From a bacterium (GTDB lineage Bacteria; Patescibacteriota; Minisyncoccia; UBA6257; GWB1-50-10): a stretch of 35,314 nucleotides of DNA. Numbering within the stretch: the stretch's first letter is position 1; every line of letters begins with the position of its first letter. Below, piece after piece: positions 16,816 to 24,520 of this stretch. Below the pieces are notes generated by a model. The model saw only the letters and a list, made by a program, of their open reading frames with translations. It ran no database searches and had not been told where the DNA came from. The translations under genes were made by a program, and so were the position numbers. The DNA is taken from the NCBI GenBank assembly GCA_030647415.1, contig JAUSKB010000008.1, positions 1 to 35,314 of the forward strand, in the 5' to 3' direction.

Positions 16816-17448
16816 TCAGCCTTCTAAAAACTTGAGGAGTTGCTTTTTTGTAATCTCCGGATTTTCTGCGTACCCAGGATGTTTAGTATAGAGTAATTTT
16901 TTCACACCATCATCGTCGCCCGACGTAATACCTTGAAGCCATCTATTAAGAACACTAACCACCCTTGTTTCCCTACTAAACAACTGACCGAGTATTTCCT
17001 TAGAAACGTGCGTCTCCACGCCAATAAACTCGACGGCATATTCACTGCCCAATACTTTCTCAAAAATAAGTTTAGTTCGGTTCATGTGGTAATCCGATGT
17101 TATCACAATGACTTTGTTCCAATGGTGAACGCGGAGATACTGAATTTTGCAAAAGTAAGCGTTGCCGATGGTATCTTTTGATTCCTCTTCTTTGAAAATC
17201 ACATCCGGGGAAACTCCAAGCACTGTAGCATATTCCTTCATCGCTTCCGCCTCAGTCTGTAACGGCGTATCCTCTCGCCAGAAATCCCAACAACCGGACA
17301 TGAGCAAACGCGGTGCGGCGCCTTCTCGAAACAAATCAACTCCTTTTTGTACGCGCGACCGAGCAATGTCAGGCAAAGAGCCATCCGAATTCACTCCACC
17401 TCCGAGAATGATAATCACATCTTTCGTTGTATTATTTTTGTTTTGCAT
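16816..17448 (-). CDS. DUF218 (YdcF/SanA-like) protein
   Basis: From the ATG at 17448 it has 210 residues. This start is chosen because the track's longer form runs into the nfo coding sequence; it lies 10 bases past the nfo stop. The Rossmann-like DUF218 pattern is clear: DVIIILGGGVNSDG, RSRVQKGVDLFREG, RLLMSGCWDFW, TEAEAMKEYATVLGVSPDVIFKE, SKDTIGNAYF, and KVIVITSDYHMNRT. SanA/YdcF proteins have been tied to envelope barrier function and nucleotide-cofactor binding. This one lacks a membrane anchor. Second gene of an nfo-DUF218-DUF192 unit. Confidence 0.88.
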   Translation of the reverse strand: MQNKNNTTKDVIIILGGGVNSDGSLPDIARSRVQKGVDLFREGAAPRLLMSGCWDFWREDTPLQTEAEAMKEYATVLGVSPDVIFKEEESKDTIGNAYFCKIQYLRVHHWNKVIVITSDYHMNRTKLIFEKVLGSEYAVEFIGVETHVSKEILGQLFSRETRVVSVLNRWLQGITSGDDDGVKKLLYTKHPGYAENPEITKKQLLKFLEG

Positions 17449-17458
17449 TTGAGTCTTT

Positions 17459-18316
17459 TTAAAAGCATGACCGGAGAATACCAATGTTCTTCGCATCCGG
17501 CCCTTCATCATCGAACCCAGGCACCTCAAGGAGCCAAACTTTGTCGTGAAGGCGCTTTTCGTTTGCTAAATTCTTAAAAGCCGTGATGCCCATAAACCCC
17601 TCACCAATGTTCTCGTGCTTGTCGTGGTGCGAGCTAGATTCGGTCATGGAATCGTTCGCGTGAATCACGGTGAGATTCTCCATGCCGATAGCAGTATCCC
17701 ATGCATCGAAAAGTTTCGTGATGTTCGCTGGCGTGTACTCCGTGATGATACCCGCCTCAAAAGCGTGCGCGGTGTCGAAGCAGACCTCCACGCGGTCGGA
17801 CGCCGCACCATTGAACAGGCGCGCCACGTCTTCGATAGTCGCACCAATCTTATCCCCACCGCCCGCACTGTTTTCAAGGAGGAGTTTTGCCGTTCCGGGG
17901 ACCGCCTTCAGCACCTTTTTAATTCCCTCAATCTCCTGCTCAATCGCCGCATCGCGGTCTATCCCCTTTGATGAGCCAAGGTGAAAAATGAGTCCGTCCG
18001 CGCCGATGGCCGCCGCAATCTTCAGGTGGTCAACCAAACTCTGCACCGAGTTCATATAGAAGTCCGGGTTTGCGCTCGCGAGGTTCACGAGGTACGCCGC
18101 GTGGAGGTAGCACCCGCGGAGACCGCTCTTCGCGTATACATCGCGGTACCGCGCTACGTCATCCGCACTCGGGTGCTTTGCGCGCCACGACTGCGGCGAC
18201 GCGCCGAATATCTGGATGGCGTCCGCGCCAATCGCCTGCGCGTTCGTGACCGCGTTCACCAACCCACCCGCCGCGGAGACATGCCCCCCGATGATTGGCT
18301 TCGATTTTGCTCCCAT
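17459..18316 (-). CDS. nfo: Endonuclease IV (AP endonuclease)
   Basis: It cuts DNA 5' of abasic sites and removes 3'-blocking groups in base excision repair. At 285 residues it is full length. Metal-site and signature segments are present in order: GGHVSAAGGL, HAAYLVNLAS, FHLGSSKG, LLENSAGGGDKIG, CFDTAHAFEAG, VIHANDSM, DKHENIGEGFMG and EVPGFDDEGPDAKN. First gene of a leftward trio with DUF218 and DUF192. An extended -10 (TGGTACAAT) ends six bases before the ATG, so the message is probably leaderless. Confidence 0.96.
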   Translation of the reverse strand: MGAKSKPIIGGHVSAAGGLVNAVTNAQAIGADAIQIFGASPQSWRAKHPSADDVARYRDVYAKSGLRGCYLHAAYLVNLASANPDFYMNSVQSLVDHLKIAAAIGADGLIFHLGSSKGIDRDAAIEQEIEGIKKVLKAVPGTAKLLLENSAGGGDKIGATIEDVARLFNGAASDRVEVCFDTAHAFEAGIITEYTPANITKLFDAWDTAIGMENLTVIHANDSMTESSSHHDKHENIGEGFMGITAFKNLANEKRLHDKVWLLEVPGFDDEGPDAKNIGILRSCF

Positions 18317-18322
18317 GTCTCT

Positions 18323-18331
18323 ATTGTACCA
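18323..18331 (-). promoter_or_regulatory. Extended -10 of nfo, leaderless
   Basis: TGGTACAAT on the minus strand, six bases from the ATG; transcription would begin at or within a base or two of the start codon. No good -35 is seen, as expected for an extended -10 promoter. Confidence 0.6.
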
Positions 18332-18340
18332 GTAGCTTTA

Positions 18341-18374
18341 AAATTAACGACATCATAAGTCGTTAATTTTTTTG
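18341..18374. terminator. AT-rich hairpin with T-tract upstream of nfo
   Basis: AAATTAACGAC and GTCGTTAATTT are perfectly complementary with an ATCATAA loop and T runs on both sides. It lies on the 5' side of nfo and past the end of the gene at 18433, so it could insulate nfo from leftward readthrough. Confidence 0.6.
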
Positions 18375-18400
18375 TGGTATAATAATGTTCAGCGGTATCG

Positions 18401-18424
18401 AAAAGCCCGCGCATATGCGCGGGC
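18401..18424 (-). terminator. Terminator of the unknown gene at 18433
   Basis: A perfect 20-bp palindrome, GCCCGCGCATATGCGCGGGC, followed on the minus strand by TTTT. It lies 8 bases past the stop of the leftward gene. Confidence 0.8.
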
Positions 18425-18432
18425 TCGAACCA

Positions 18433-19059
18433 CTAAATTCGAACTACTGCAATCTTCCAGTCCGCGAGACAGCTATTGTCTATGGAACAAAAACTCATCC
18501 CACGCTTCTGTTCACTGTTCCTGCTCACCCAGGATACGCAGACCCCAGAACCTTCCCTCTCCGAAATTTGACCACCAATGATGTTTCCCAGCACCTTAGT
18601 GTCTAGAAGGTCCACGATATGGATCGCCCCGAACTCCTTGAACGTCGTCATCCGATACTTCAACCGATTCAGCCTGGCAATCACCGAGCCAACGTCTCCT
18701 TCTTGGCAGACATCCGTATCGGGAGATAGAATTTCAATATCAAAGTCACCTGGGAGAATGGTTCCTTGTTTCTCTGAGTGATGAAGAATAATATCTTCAT
18801 ACCTGCATAGCTTCTTATAGACCTCTCTCCATGAATGCACTTCCGTCGTACGAATGGAATACCTCTGAGAAAATCCGAGAAAATTCCAGAAGTCCCGGCG
18901 GTCGATCTTACGAAAATCCATCATCGACAACTTGCTCAAGTCGGACAGAAATCCGCTTTCAAGTAATGCCTGAACGTATTCCCGGTCCTCTGCCGCCGAG
19001 GAGAGAATGCGTATCAAATCCCCCAACTGTGGCCAGGTTGCCTTTTTTCTGCTATCCAT
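18433..19059 (-). CDS. Unknown protein, 208 aa
   Basis: I do not recognise a family. GGAGG sits 6 bases before the ATG and a promoter and terminator bracket it, so it is surely expressed as a single gene. The N-terminus (about 1-80) is helical and begins MDSRKKATWPQLGDLIRIL. The middle has HSWREVYKKLCRYEDIILHHSEKQG, then an alternating strand/helix region with FDIEILSPDTDVCQEGDVGSVIARLNRL. The C-terminal part contains IGGQISEREGSGVCVSW. It is soluble, with no signal peptide. Codon use is less GC-biased than neighbouring repair genes, as for the unknown genes near 30-33 kb. Confidence 0.7.
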   Translation of the reverse strand: MDSRKKATWPQLGDLIRILSSAAEDREYVQALLESGFLSDLSKLSMMDFRKIDRRDFWNFLGFSQRYSIRTTEVHSWREVYKKLCRYEDIILHHSEKQGTILPGDFDIEILSPDTDVCQEGDVGSVIARLNRLKYRMTTFKEFGAIHIVDLLDTKVLGNIIGGQISEREGSGVCVSWVSRNSEQKRGMSFCSIDNSCLADWKIAVVRI

Positions 19060-19140
19060 GGCAATCCTCCGTGGTTCGCGTTTGCGCCGTCCGGAATCTC
19101 CGGTTCGCGGTACTAACGACCATTGTGAATGAACGTCTCT

Positions 19141-19169
19141 TTTCTACACCTCTTTCCCCGCTACGTCAA
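19141..19169 (-). promoter_or_regulatory. Promoter of the unknown gene at 18433
   Basis: Minus strand TTGACG (19164-19169), 17-base spacer, TAGAAA (19141-19146). It is divergent from the promoter at 19182. Confidence 0.5.
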
Positions 19170-19181
19170 TAGTAACAACTT

Positions 19182-19210
19182 TTGTGTGATAGCACTTATT
19201 TTGTTATCAT
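19182..19210 (+). promoter_or_regulatory. Promoter of the second Cas2-fold gene
   Basis: TTGTGT (19182-19187), 17-base spacer, TATCAT (19205-19210), about 39 bases before the ATG. There is no Shine-Dalgarno sequence in the leader (ACCTCCATG). Confidence 0.5.
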
Positions 19211-19249
19211 GAATCAAACGAGCGCTTTAACCCCAAGTATGCAACCTCC

Positions 19250-19741
19250 ATGAGTTTCACCAACGACCTTTTTGAGTTCTTCGAAGAGTTCCGCGGACCA
19301 TACCGCGTCGTGCGGTACTACTACAGCAACCACTATTACCAGATACACCAGACGCCGGCACAGCGGATCGCTGACACTACCTTCCGCGTCACCCTCTCCC
19401 GGCTCAAGCAACGAGGTCTCATCGCGAATACCCGCGGCGCCTGGCACATTACCGCACTCGGCAAGCGCGAGCTCCTGAAACGCGCTCAATCGCGGACCGA
19501 GCAAGTTGACATCCGAAAGAAACAAAAATCACTCATCATCATCTTCGATATACCTGAATCGCTGAAAGCGAAGCGGAACTGGCTCCGCACAGAGCTCGTC
19601 GCGCTCGGCTTCGAGATGCTCCAAAAGAGCGTCTGGTTCGGTCCGGGGCCGCTCCCCCGCTCGTTCCTCGACAAGCTCAAAAACCTCGACCTGCTTCCAT
19701 ACATCAAATTCCTCGATGCGAGAGAATCCGATATCATCTAG
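19250..19741 (+). CDS. Winged-helix/Cas2-fold (PaaX-type) protein, second copy
   Basis: A protein of 163 residues. An N-terminal winged helix (about 1-80) with ADTTFRVTLSRLKQRGLIANTRGAWHIT is followed by a Cas2-like C-terminus (about 90-163): SLIIIFDIPES (strand 1 with the Asp), RNWLRTELVALGFEMLQKSVWFG and PRSFLDKLKNLDLLPYIKFLDARE. It shares this layout and the QSVW(L/F)G motif with the protein at 15726-16379 but is smaller and less Arg-rich. No CRISPR array or cas1 is nearby. PaaX-type proteins are DNA-binding regulators; a regulatory role is inferred. A 44-bp palindrome starts 11 bases past its stop. Confidence 0.75.
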   Translation: MSFTNDLFEFFEEFRGPYRVVRYYYSNHYYQIHQTPAQRIADTTFRVTLSRLKQRGLIANTRGAWHITALGKRELLKRAQSRTEQVDIRKKQKSLIIIFDIPESLKAKRNWLRTELVALGFEMLQKSVWFGPGPLPRSFLDKLKNLDLLPYIKFLDARESDII

Positions 19742-19752
19742 TGAACATAGTT

Positions 19753-19796
19753 CATATTAACACGTTATATGCGGTCGCATATAACGTGTTAATATG
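19753..19796. repeat. 44-bp palindrome P4 between the Cas2-fold gene and uvrC
   Basis: Two 21-base arms (CATATTAACACGTTATATGCG and its exact complement) meet at a GT centre. It lies between two converging genes, 11 bases past one stop and one base from the other, so it may serve as a bidirectional terminator, although no T-tracts flank it. Confidence 0.8.
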
Positions 19797-19797
19797 C

Positions 19798-21126
19798 TTA
19801 TCGTAACGAATTTTTACTGCGGAGCATACGGTGGTAGGCGACGGCGAAGCGGTGCGCTTCGTCGCGAACGCGGATGAGCGTCCGCTCGTCAATCCCCTTC
19901 GGGATTTTTCCGATGACGTCGTTCCGCTTCCGCTCCGGCCCTTTCGCGATACCGACGACGGGAATCGTGAGCCCCGCCTCGGCGACCACCCGTTCCGCGG
20001 TGTGCACCTGCCCCACCCCGCCGTCTACCATGATGAGCGTGGGCAATTCCCAATCGTGTCCGAACCGCCGGAGCAGGACCTCGCGGAGCATGCCCGTGTC
20101 CCCGCCCGAACGACCGGCACCGTCCGGTCGGGCGGAATCCGATTGCTCGATGGTACGGATCCGGAACTTCCGGTACTCGCGTTTGTCCGGCTCGCCGTCC
20201 AGGAAAACAACCATAGAGCCAACTGCAGACGTGCCGGATATATTCGAGATGTCGTACCCTTCAATGCGATTCCCCTCGACTCCGCTCGGGACAAGCAGGG
20301 CAGGCCCCTCGATGCGGACCGGCTCGTAGGGTAACGAGCGCTTCCCGGACAGGAACTCGTCCTCCCCGATCAAGGCCACGTCCCGCACGTGCCGCAGGGC
20401 GTATACCTGCCGCCGGATGCGTGCCGCCTCCTCGAATTCGAGCCGCTTCGCGGCGCCGTTCATCTCCCGCTCGAGCGACTTTAGTACGGCCTGCGTCTTG
20501 CCGCCCAGGACCAGTGCGAGGTTTCGTATGGCCTTCCGATAGGCGACACGGTCCGCCCGCCCCACACATGTGCCGGGGCAGAGCCCGATCTGCGCATCGA
20601 AACACGCCCGCCGTCGCCCTGCTTTGGCGGGTAAAGCCGCTAGCCGTTCTAACTCTTCGGGCGAATGAAGATTATACGGGAAGACGCGGCGCAGGATACG
20701 GAGCGCCTCGCGAAGCGACCCCGCGGTCGTGAAGGGGCCAAAAAGTTTTCCTCGGGCAGACTTCGCCGCGGCGCGGCCACGAACGATGAGTACGCGAGGA
20801 AATGCGTCTTTGGTGATTTCAACAAAAAGAAAGCTCCGGTCGTCCTTCTCACGGATATTAAATGGCGGTTGGTGCTTCTTGATGAGCAGAGACTCGAGTA
20901 TGAGCGCCTCGAGCGCGGTCCCGGTCTCCTTAGTCCCGATGCGCCGTATCCGCGAGATGAGCGATTCGATGCGCGAGTCGTGGGGACGGAGGAAGTAGCT
21001 CGACACACGACGTTTCAACACTGACGCCTTCCCGATGTACAGGAGTTCCCGCTTCGCGCCGTACATGAGATACACGCCGGGGGTGTCGGGGAGATTCTTG
21101 TAGAGCTCAGTTCGGTCAACCGCCAT
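19798..21126 (-). CDS. uvrC: Excinuclease ABC subunit C, short form
   Basis: UvrC makes both incisions around a lesion marked by UvrAB. The GIY-YIG nuclease is at about 16-95 (GVYLMYGAKRELLYIGKAS). The Cys-containing linker follows (RRACFDAQIGLCPGTC), then the UVR/UvrB-binding helix (KRLEFEEAARIRRQVYAL, about 220-240) and the RNase H-like 3'... 5' incision domain (EGYDISN, VDGGVGQ, RDEAHRFAVAYHR). It has 442 residues against about 600 in E. coli. The protein ends right after the nuclease domain, so the helix-hairpin-helix DNA-binding part is missing, as is usual in compact forms. Three GC-rich palindromes are read in frame inside it (about residues 165-173, 273-286 and 331-342), the middle one flanked by a repeated RIEG. 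Confidence 0.95.
   Translation of the reverse strand: MAVDRTELYKNLPDTPGVYLMYGAKRELLYIGKASVLKRRVSSYFLRPHDSRIESLISRIRRIGTKETGTALEALILESLLIKKHQPPFNIREKDDRSFLFVEITKDAFPRVLIVRGRAAAKSARGKLFGPFTTAGSLREALRILRRVFPYNLHSPEELERLAALPAKAGRRRACFDAQIGLCPGTCVGRADRVAYRKAIRNLALVLGGKTQAVLKSLEREMNGAAKRLEFEEAARIRRQVYALRHVRDVALIGEDEFLSGKRSLPYEPVRIEGPALLVPSGVEGNRIEGYDISNISGTSAVGSMVVFLDGEPDKREYRKFRIRTIEQSDSARPDGAGRSGGDTGMLREVLLRRFGHDWELPTLIMVDGGVGQVHTAERVVAEAGLTIPVVGIAKGPERKRNDVIGKIPKGIDERTLIRVRDEAHRFAVAYHRMLRSKNSLR
20101..20135. repeat. GC-rich palindromic repeat inside uvrC, insert 1
   Basis: CCGCCCG(AAC)GACCGG pairs with CCGGTCGGGCGG. It is nearly identical to the copy at 8473-8505, but here it is read on the minus strand in another frame as ARPDGAGRSGG. 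Confidence 0.65.
20271..20308. repeat. Probable repeat insert 2 inside uvrC
   Basis: The minus-strand sequence GCTTGTCCCGAGCGGAGTCG reads LVPSGVEG. It is a dispersed-repeat type sequence I associate with many bacterial genomes. The encoded segment is flanked by RIEG on both sides (VRIEG-PALLVPSGVEGN-RIEGY), as expected if an insertion duplicated its target. Confidence 0.5.
20607..20631. repeat. Probable palindromic insert 3 inside uvrC
   Basis: CCCGCC...GGCGGG arms around GTCGCCCTGCTTT; encodes PAKAGRRRA just before the conserved ACF..QIGLCPG segment. Confidence 0.4.
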
Positions 21127-21165
21127 GCGCCCATCCTACCGCACTACCGCAACGCTGACAAAATA

Positions 21166-21197
21166 TCATTCTAACATTCTTAAGAATGTTAGAATGA
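21166..21197. repeat. Perfect 32-bp palindrome P5
   Basis: TCATTCTAACATTCTT joined directly to its exact complement. It lies in the divergent space between uvrC and the membrane-protein gene at 21272. The same 32 bases occur at 25451-25482. Confidence 0.9.
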
Positions 21198-21205
21198 CGC
21201 AGGAC

Positions 21206-21234
21206 TTGACCGCCGCGCCAACCGGATATACAAC
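21206..21234 (+). promoter_or_regulatory. Promoter of the membrane protein at 21272
   Basis: TTGACC, 17-base spacer, TACAAC, 37 bases before the ATG. It starts 8 bases after palindrome P5. Confidence 0.6.
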
Positions 21235-21271
21235 TGAATACAGTTCACTTCAATAAAAAGAGGATTGCGTC

Positions 21272-21679
21272 ATGAAAGACAATATGAAGGCTACTTTGTT
21301 CGGGAGCGCTCTTCCGATATCACTATGTTTCGCAATTGCATTCATTGCGACGCTGAATCAGTGGCTAAACATAAACGTTTTCGAATGGTATCTATCCACA
21401 TCCGCAATATGTTCTGGTCTCTGGGGTTTCGCTGTTTTCTACGCGATTCGTGACCAGCACGACCCAATCAGCAAAAGGTACGCACGGTGGCTCGGTGGAA
21501 GTTTCATCATCACGAACATTCTTGTTGCTTCAATTGTCGCTATCTTGACGAATGGTACGGAATTGCTCGGGGCACGAATTGCCGTCTCGAGTATAATCAC
21601 ATTCCTTTGTTTTAGTATGGGCGCAGGAATCAGTGATATGGTTAGAGTTATAAGAAAACGATATGGCGCCCAGAAATGA
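21272..21679 (+). CDS. Four-helix membrane protein, unknown
   Basis: A protein of 135 residues with four hydrophobic segments (about 8-28, 40-60, 74-95 and 101-122) and a basic C-terminal tail (RVIRKRYGAQK), so probably integral to the cytoplasmic membrane with the C-terminus inside. AGAGGA lies 6 bases before the ATG; a promoter upstream and a terminator downstream make it a single-gene unit. No family recognised. It has lower GC than flanking uvr genes. Confidence 0.75.
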   Translation: MKDNMKATLFGSALPISLCFAIAFIATLNQWLNINVFEWYLSTSAICSGLWGFAVFYAIRDQHDPISKRYARWLGGSFIITNILVASIVAILTNGTELLGARIAVSSIITFLCFSMGAGISDMVRVIRKRYGAQK

Positions 21680-21717
21680 GCGGGTGCCATGAGCGACCGC
21701 AGCCTCATAACACAGCG

Positions 21718-21746
21718 CAGCGTCCCCTTAGGGACGCTGTTTCTTT
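21718..21746 (+). terminator. Terminator of the four-helix membrane gene
   Basis: CAGCGTCCC and GGGACGCTG form a 9-bp stem with a CTTA loop, followed by TTTCTTTTT. Confidence 0.9.
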
Positions 21747-21774
21747 TTCTCTTCCATCATTCATGTCTCATACC

Positions 21775-24300
21775 TCACTTCTCCTTCAACACCTTCCGCA
21801 AGTACGGCGCCGTCGCGCTTCCTACCTTCCGCGCAACCTCCTCGGGCGTCCCCACCGCCACCACCTTCCCGCCTTTCTCGCCGCCATCGGGACCAAGGTC
21901 AATGACCCAGTCGGCGGACTTAATCATGTCGAGGTTGTGCTCGATGACCACCACGGTGTTCCCCCGGTCCACGAGCCGCTGGAGGACGGCGAGGAGCATC
22001 TGCACGTCCGCAAAGTGGAGGCCGGTCGTCGGCTCGTCGAGCAGATAGAGGGTCCGGTGCGTGTCTCGTTTCCCGAGCTCGGCACCGAGTTTCACGCGCT
22101 GCGCCTCGCCGCCCGAGAGCGTCGTCGCGGACTGGCCGAGCGTGATGTACCCCAAACCCACCTCGTTCAATATCGAGAGCCGGTCATAGAGCCACGGGAT
22201 GTCCTCGAAAAACGCCGCCGCCTCCTCCACCGTCATTTGGAGCACTTCATAGATATTTTTATCCTTATACTCGACTTCCAGCGTCTCGCGGTCGAACCGC
22301 TTCCCCTTGCAGACGTCGCAGGAGATGTACACCGTGGGCAGGAAGTGCATCTCAATGGCAATGGTGCCGTGACCCTCGCAGTTCTCGCACCGTCCCCCCT
22401 TCACGTTGAAGCTGAACCGACCTGGCTTGTACCCGCGGACGCGCGCATCCTCGGTCGCGGCGAAGAGGTCGCGAACGAAGGTCCACGCCCCAACGTAGGT
22501 CGCCGGATTCGAACGCGGCGTGCGGCCGATGGCCGACTGGTCCACGTTCACCACCCGGTTCAGGTACTCGAGCCCGAGCATGCGCTTGTGCGCGCCCGGC
22601 TTGAACGCCGCCCCATTCCACCGGTCCGCGAGCGTCTTGTAGAGCACGTCGTACACGAGCGACGACTTCCCTGACCCGGAGACACCAGTCACCGCCACAA
22701 ACCGCCGGAGCGGGATATCCACATCAATGTTCTGTAAATTGTTCGCGGTCGCCCCACGGATTTTCAGCGACTCACTCGTCTTCGAAACCTTGCGGCGCTC
22801 TTTCGGCACCTTGATAAAATGCTTGCCTCTCAGGTATTGCAGGGTGAGCGAGTTCTGCTTCGTGTCGGTGAGGATTTCGGGCAACGGTCCGGCCGCGACG
22901 ATATTCCCGCCGTGCACCCCCGCACCCGGCCCAACGTCAACCAGGTAGTCCGCGGACCGGATGGTCTCCTCGTCGTGTTCCACGACGAGCACGGTGTTTC
23001 CGATGTCCCGCAGGTCCTTCAGGGTCTGGATGAGCTTCGCATTGTCGCGCTGGTGGAGACCGATGGTGGGCTCGTCGAGAATGTAGAGCGTCCCGGTGAG
23101 CCGCGAGCCAATCTGCGAGGCGAGGCGAATCCGCTGCGCCTCGCCGCCCGAGAGCGTCCCGGACCTCCGCTCGAGGGTGAGGTACTCCAGCCCCACATCG
23201 AGCATAAACTTGAGCCGCGACCGTATTTCCCGGAGCGGCACCTCGGTGATCTCGCGGAACTGTACGGTGCCGTGAGTCAAAAGTCTCGTAGCAAACGCAT
23301 GCGCGTCCACAATGGACATAGCCGTCACGCCCGCAATGTTCTTGCCGTCCACGAGCACCGAGAGCGCCTCGGGCTTGAGCCGTTTCCCGAGACAGACGGG
23401 GCAGATTTGCTCGGACCAGACACTCTCCGTGCCGAGGCCGTTGCACGCCTGGCAGGCGCCGAAGGGGCTGTTGAACGAGAAAAGGCGCGGCTCGATCTCG
23501 GGGAAGGAGAATCCGTCGTGGGGACAGGTGAACTTCGCGGAGAGGGAAATCTCCTTTTCGGCGATGATGGTTACTACATCCGAGCCGTACTTCAACCCCG
23601 ATTCGATGGCCTCGGCGAGCCGGAGACGATTGTCCTTCAACCGGAAGTCGAGCGTCGCCGGAATGCGGTCCACCACGAGATCAATGGTGTGCTGCTCATG
23701 GCGCTGAAGGTCGATGCGCTCTCGGAGGGAAAGGAACTTCCCGTCGATGCGCACCTCATTGAACCCCGCGTTCAGGAAATCGTAGAGCATCTGGTAGTAC
23801 TCCCCCTTCCGGCCGCGCACGACCGGCGCGAGGATGACGAGGTTCTTCCCCTTCCGGTTTTCCTTCGCGATTTGAACGGCCACGTCCACGATCTCCTCGT
23901 TCGTCATCCGCTTGATCTCCCTGCCGCACGTGGGGCAAAAGGGCGTCCCCGCGCGCGCGAAGAGTACCCGCAGATAGTCGTAGATCTCCGTCGTCGTGGC
24001 GACCGTCGAGCGCGGGTTCGCGGAGTGGCTCTTCTGGTCGATGGAGATGGCCGGCGAGAGGCCTTCGATTTCGTCCACGTCCGGCTTGTCGAGCCTGCCT
24101 AAGAACTGCCGTGCGTAGGCGGAGAGCGACTCGATATACCGCCGCTGGCCCTCCGCGAAGATGGTGTCGAAGGCGAGCGAGGACTTGCCCGACCCCGAGA
24201 GGCCGGTGAAGACCACGAGTTTATCCCTCGGAATTTCGAGGTTAATGTTCTTGAGATTATGCTCCCGGGCGCCTTTTATGATTATCTTGTCTTTTGCCAT
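21775..24300 (-). CDS. uvrA: Excinuclease ABC subunit A
   Basis: UvrA is the damage-sensing ABC ATPase that loads UvrB in nucleotide excision repair. From the ATG at 24300 ([18 protein letters not shown]) it has 841 residues. Both ATPase halves are complete: Walker [10 protein letters not shown] and GVSGSGKSS, signatures LSGGEAQRI and LSGGEAQRV, Walker [13 protein letters not shown] and [12 protein letters not shown]. The zinc-binding cysteines are present (CQACNGLG...CPVCLGKR and CENCEGHG...CDVCKGKR), as is the UvrB-binding region. Length is slightly under the usual 940, mostly in the insertion domain. The track's extra 36 residues lie in a hairpin-rich leader. AGGAACT just before the ATG is the ribosome binding site. 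Confidence 0.97.
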   Translation of the reverse strand: MAKDKIIIKGAREHNLKNINLEIPRDKLVVFTGLSGSGKSSLAFDTIFAEGQRRYIESLSAYARQFLGRLDKPDVDEIEGLSPAISIDQKSHSANPRSTVATTTEIYDYLRVLFARAGTPFCPTCGREIKRMTNEEIVDVAVQIAKENRKGKNLVILAPVVRGRKGEYYQMLYDFLNAGFNEVRIDGKFLSLRERIDLQRHEQHTIDLVVDRIPATLDFRLKDNRLRLAEAIESGLKYGSDVVTIIAEKEISLSAKFTCPHDGFSFPEIEPRLFSFNSPFGACQACNGLGTESVWSEQICPVCLGKRLKPEALSVLVDGKNIAGVTAMSIVDAHAFATRLLTHGTVQFREITEVPLREIRSRLKFMLDVGLEYLTLERRSGTLSGGEAQRIRLASQIGSRLTGTLYILDEPTIGLHQRDNAKLIQTLKDLRDIGNTVLVVEHDEETIRSADYLVDVGPGAGVHGGNIVAAGPLPEILTDTKQNSLTLQYLRGKHFIKVPKERRKVSKTSESLKIRGATANNLQNIDVDIPLRRFVAVTGVSGSGKSSLVYDVLYKTLADRWNGAAFKPGAHKRMLGLEYLNRVVNVDQSAIGRTPRSNPATYVGAWTFVRDLFAATEDARVRGYKPGRFSFNVKGGRCENCEGHGTIAIEMHFLPTVYISCDVCKGKRFDRETLEVEYKDKNIYEVLQMTVEEAAAFFEDIPWLYDRLSILNEVGLGYITLGQSATTLSGGEAQRVKLGAELGKRDTHRTLYLLDEPTTGLHFADVQMLLAVLQRLVDRGNTVVVIEHNLDMIKSADWVIDLGPDGGEKGGKVVAVGTPEEVARKVGSATAPYLRKVLKEK

Positions 24301-24354
24301 AGTTCCTGAAATTTTCGAGCTTGTCGTCCCAGCGAAGAAAATTTCACTGGAACT
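24301..24354 (-). promoter_or_regulatory. Hairpin enclosing the uvrA ribosome binding site
   Basis: On the minus strand AGTTCCAGTGAAATTTTC pairs with GAAAATTTCAGGAACT, the latter ending directly at the ATG. The AGGA of the ribosome binding site would be buried in the stem. It may be a translational control element or simply a dispersed inverted repeat that landed there. Confidence 0.55.
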
Positions 24355-24361
24355 ATGAGCA

Positions 24362-24398
24362 TCCCGCCGGAGGTCGTCTGGGGCGACCGCAGGCGGGA
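24362..24398. repeat. GC-rich hairpin in the uvrA leader region
   Basis: TCCCGCC pairs with GGCGGGA and GGTCG with CGACC, around TCTGGGG. It is similar in build to the CCCGCC/GGCGGG palindromes found inside uvrC. No T-tract. Confidence 0.55.
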
Positions 24399-24481
24399 CA
24401 CATACCATACCGAATCGCCCCTCGGGTTGGCTTCCCAGGAGGGTATGAGGGCAAGTGTAGCGGACGGGAGCAGAAAGTCAA

Positions 24482-24511
24482 AAACAAAAAGAGGGCTCAT
24501 CGAACCCTCTT
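24482..24511 (-). terminator. Terminator of the gene ending at 24521
   Basis: AAGAGGG and CCCTCTT pair across a nine-base loop; on the minus strand TTTTTGTTTTT follows. Confidence 0.85.
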
Positions 24512-24520
24512 CCTTCCGTA

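Noticed and set aside
18385-18606. Plus-strand ORF after a TATAAT at 18378-18383
   Set aside because: It runs through a terminator palindrome and antisense to a gene with strong start signals; the TATAAT is only two bases from the ATG.
15726-19796. CRISPR system suggested by two Cas2-like domains
   Set aside because: No spacer-repeat array, no cas1 and no effector gene is present; the N-terminal winged helices fit PaaX-type regulators instead.
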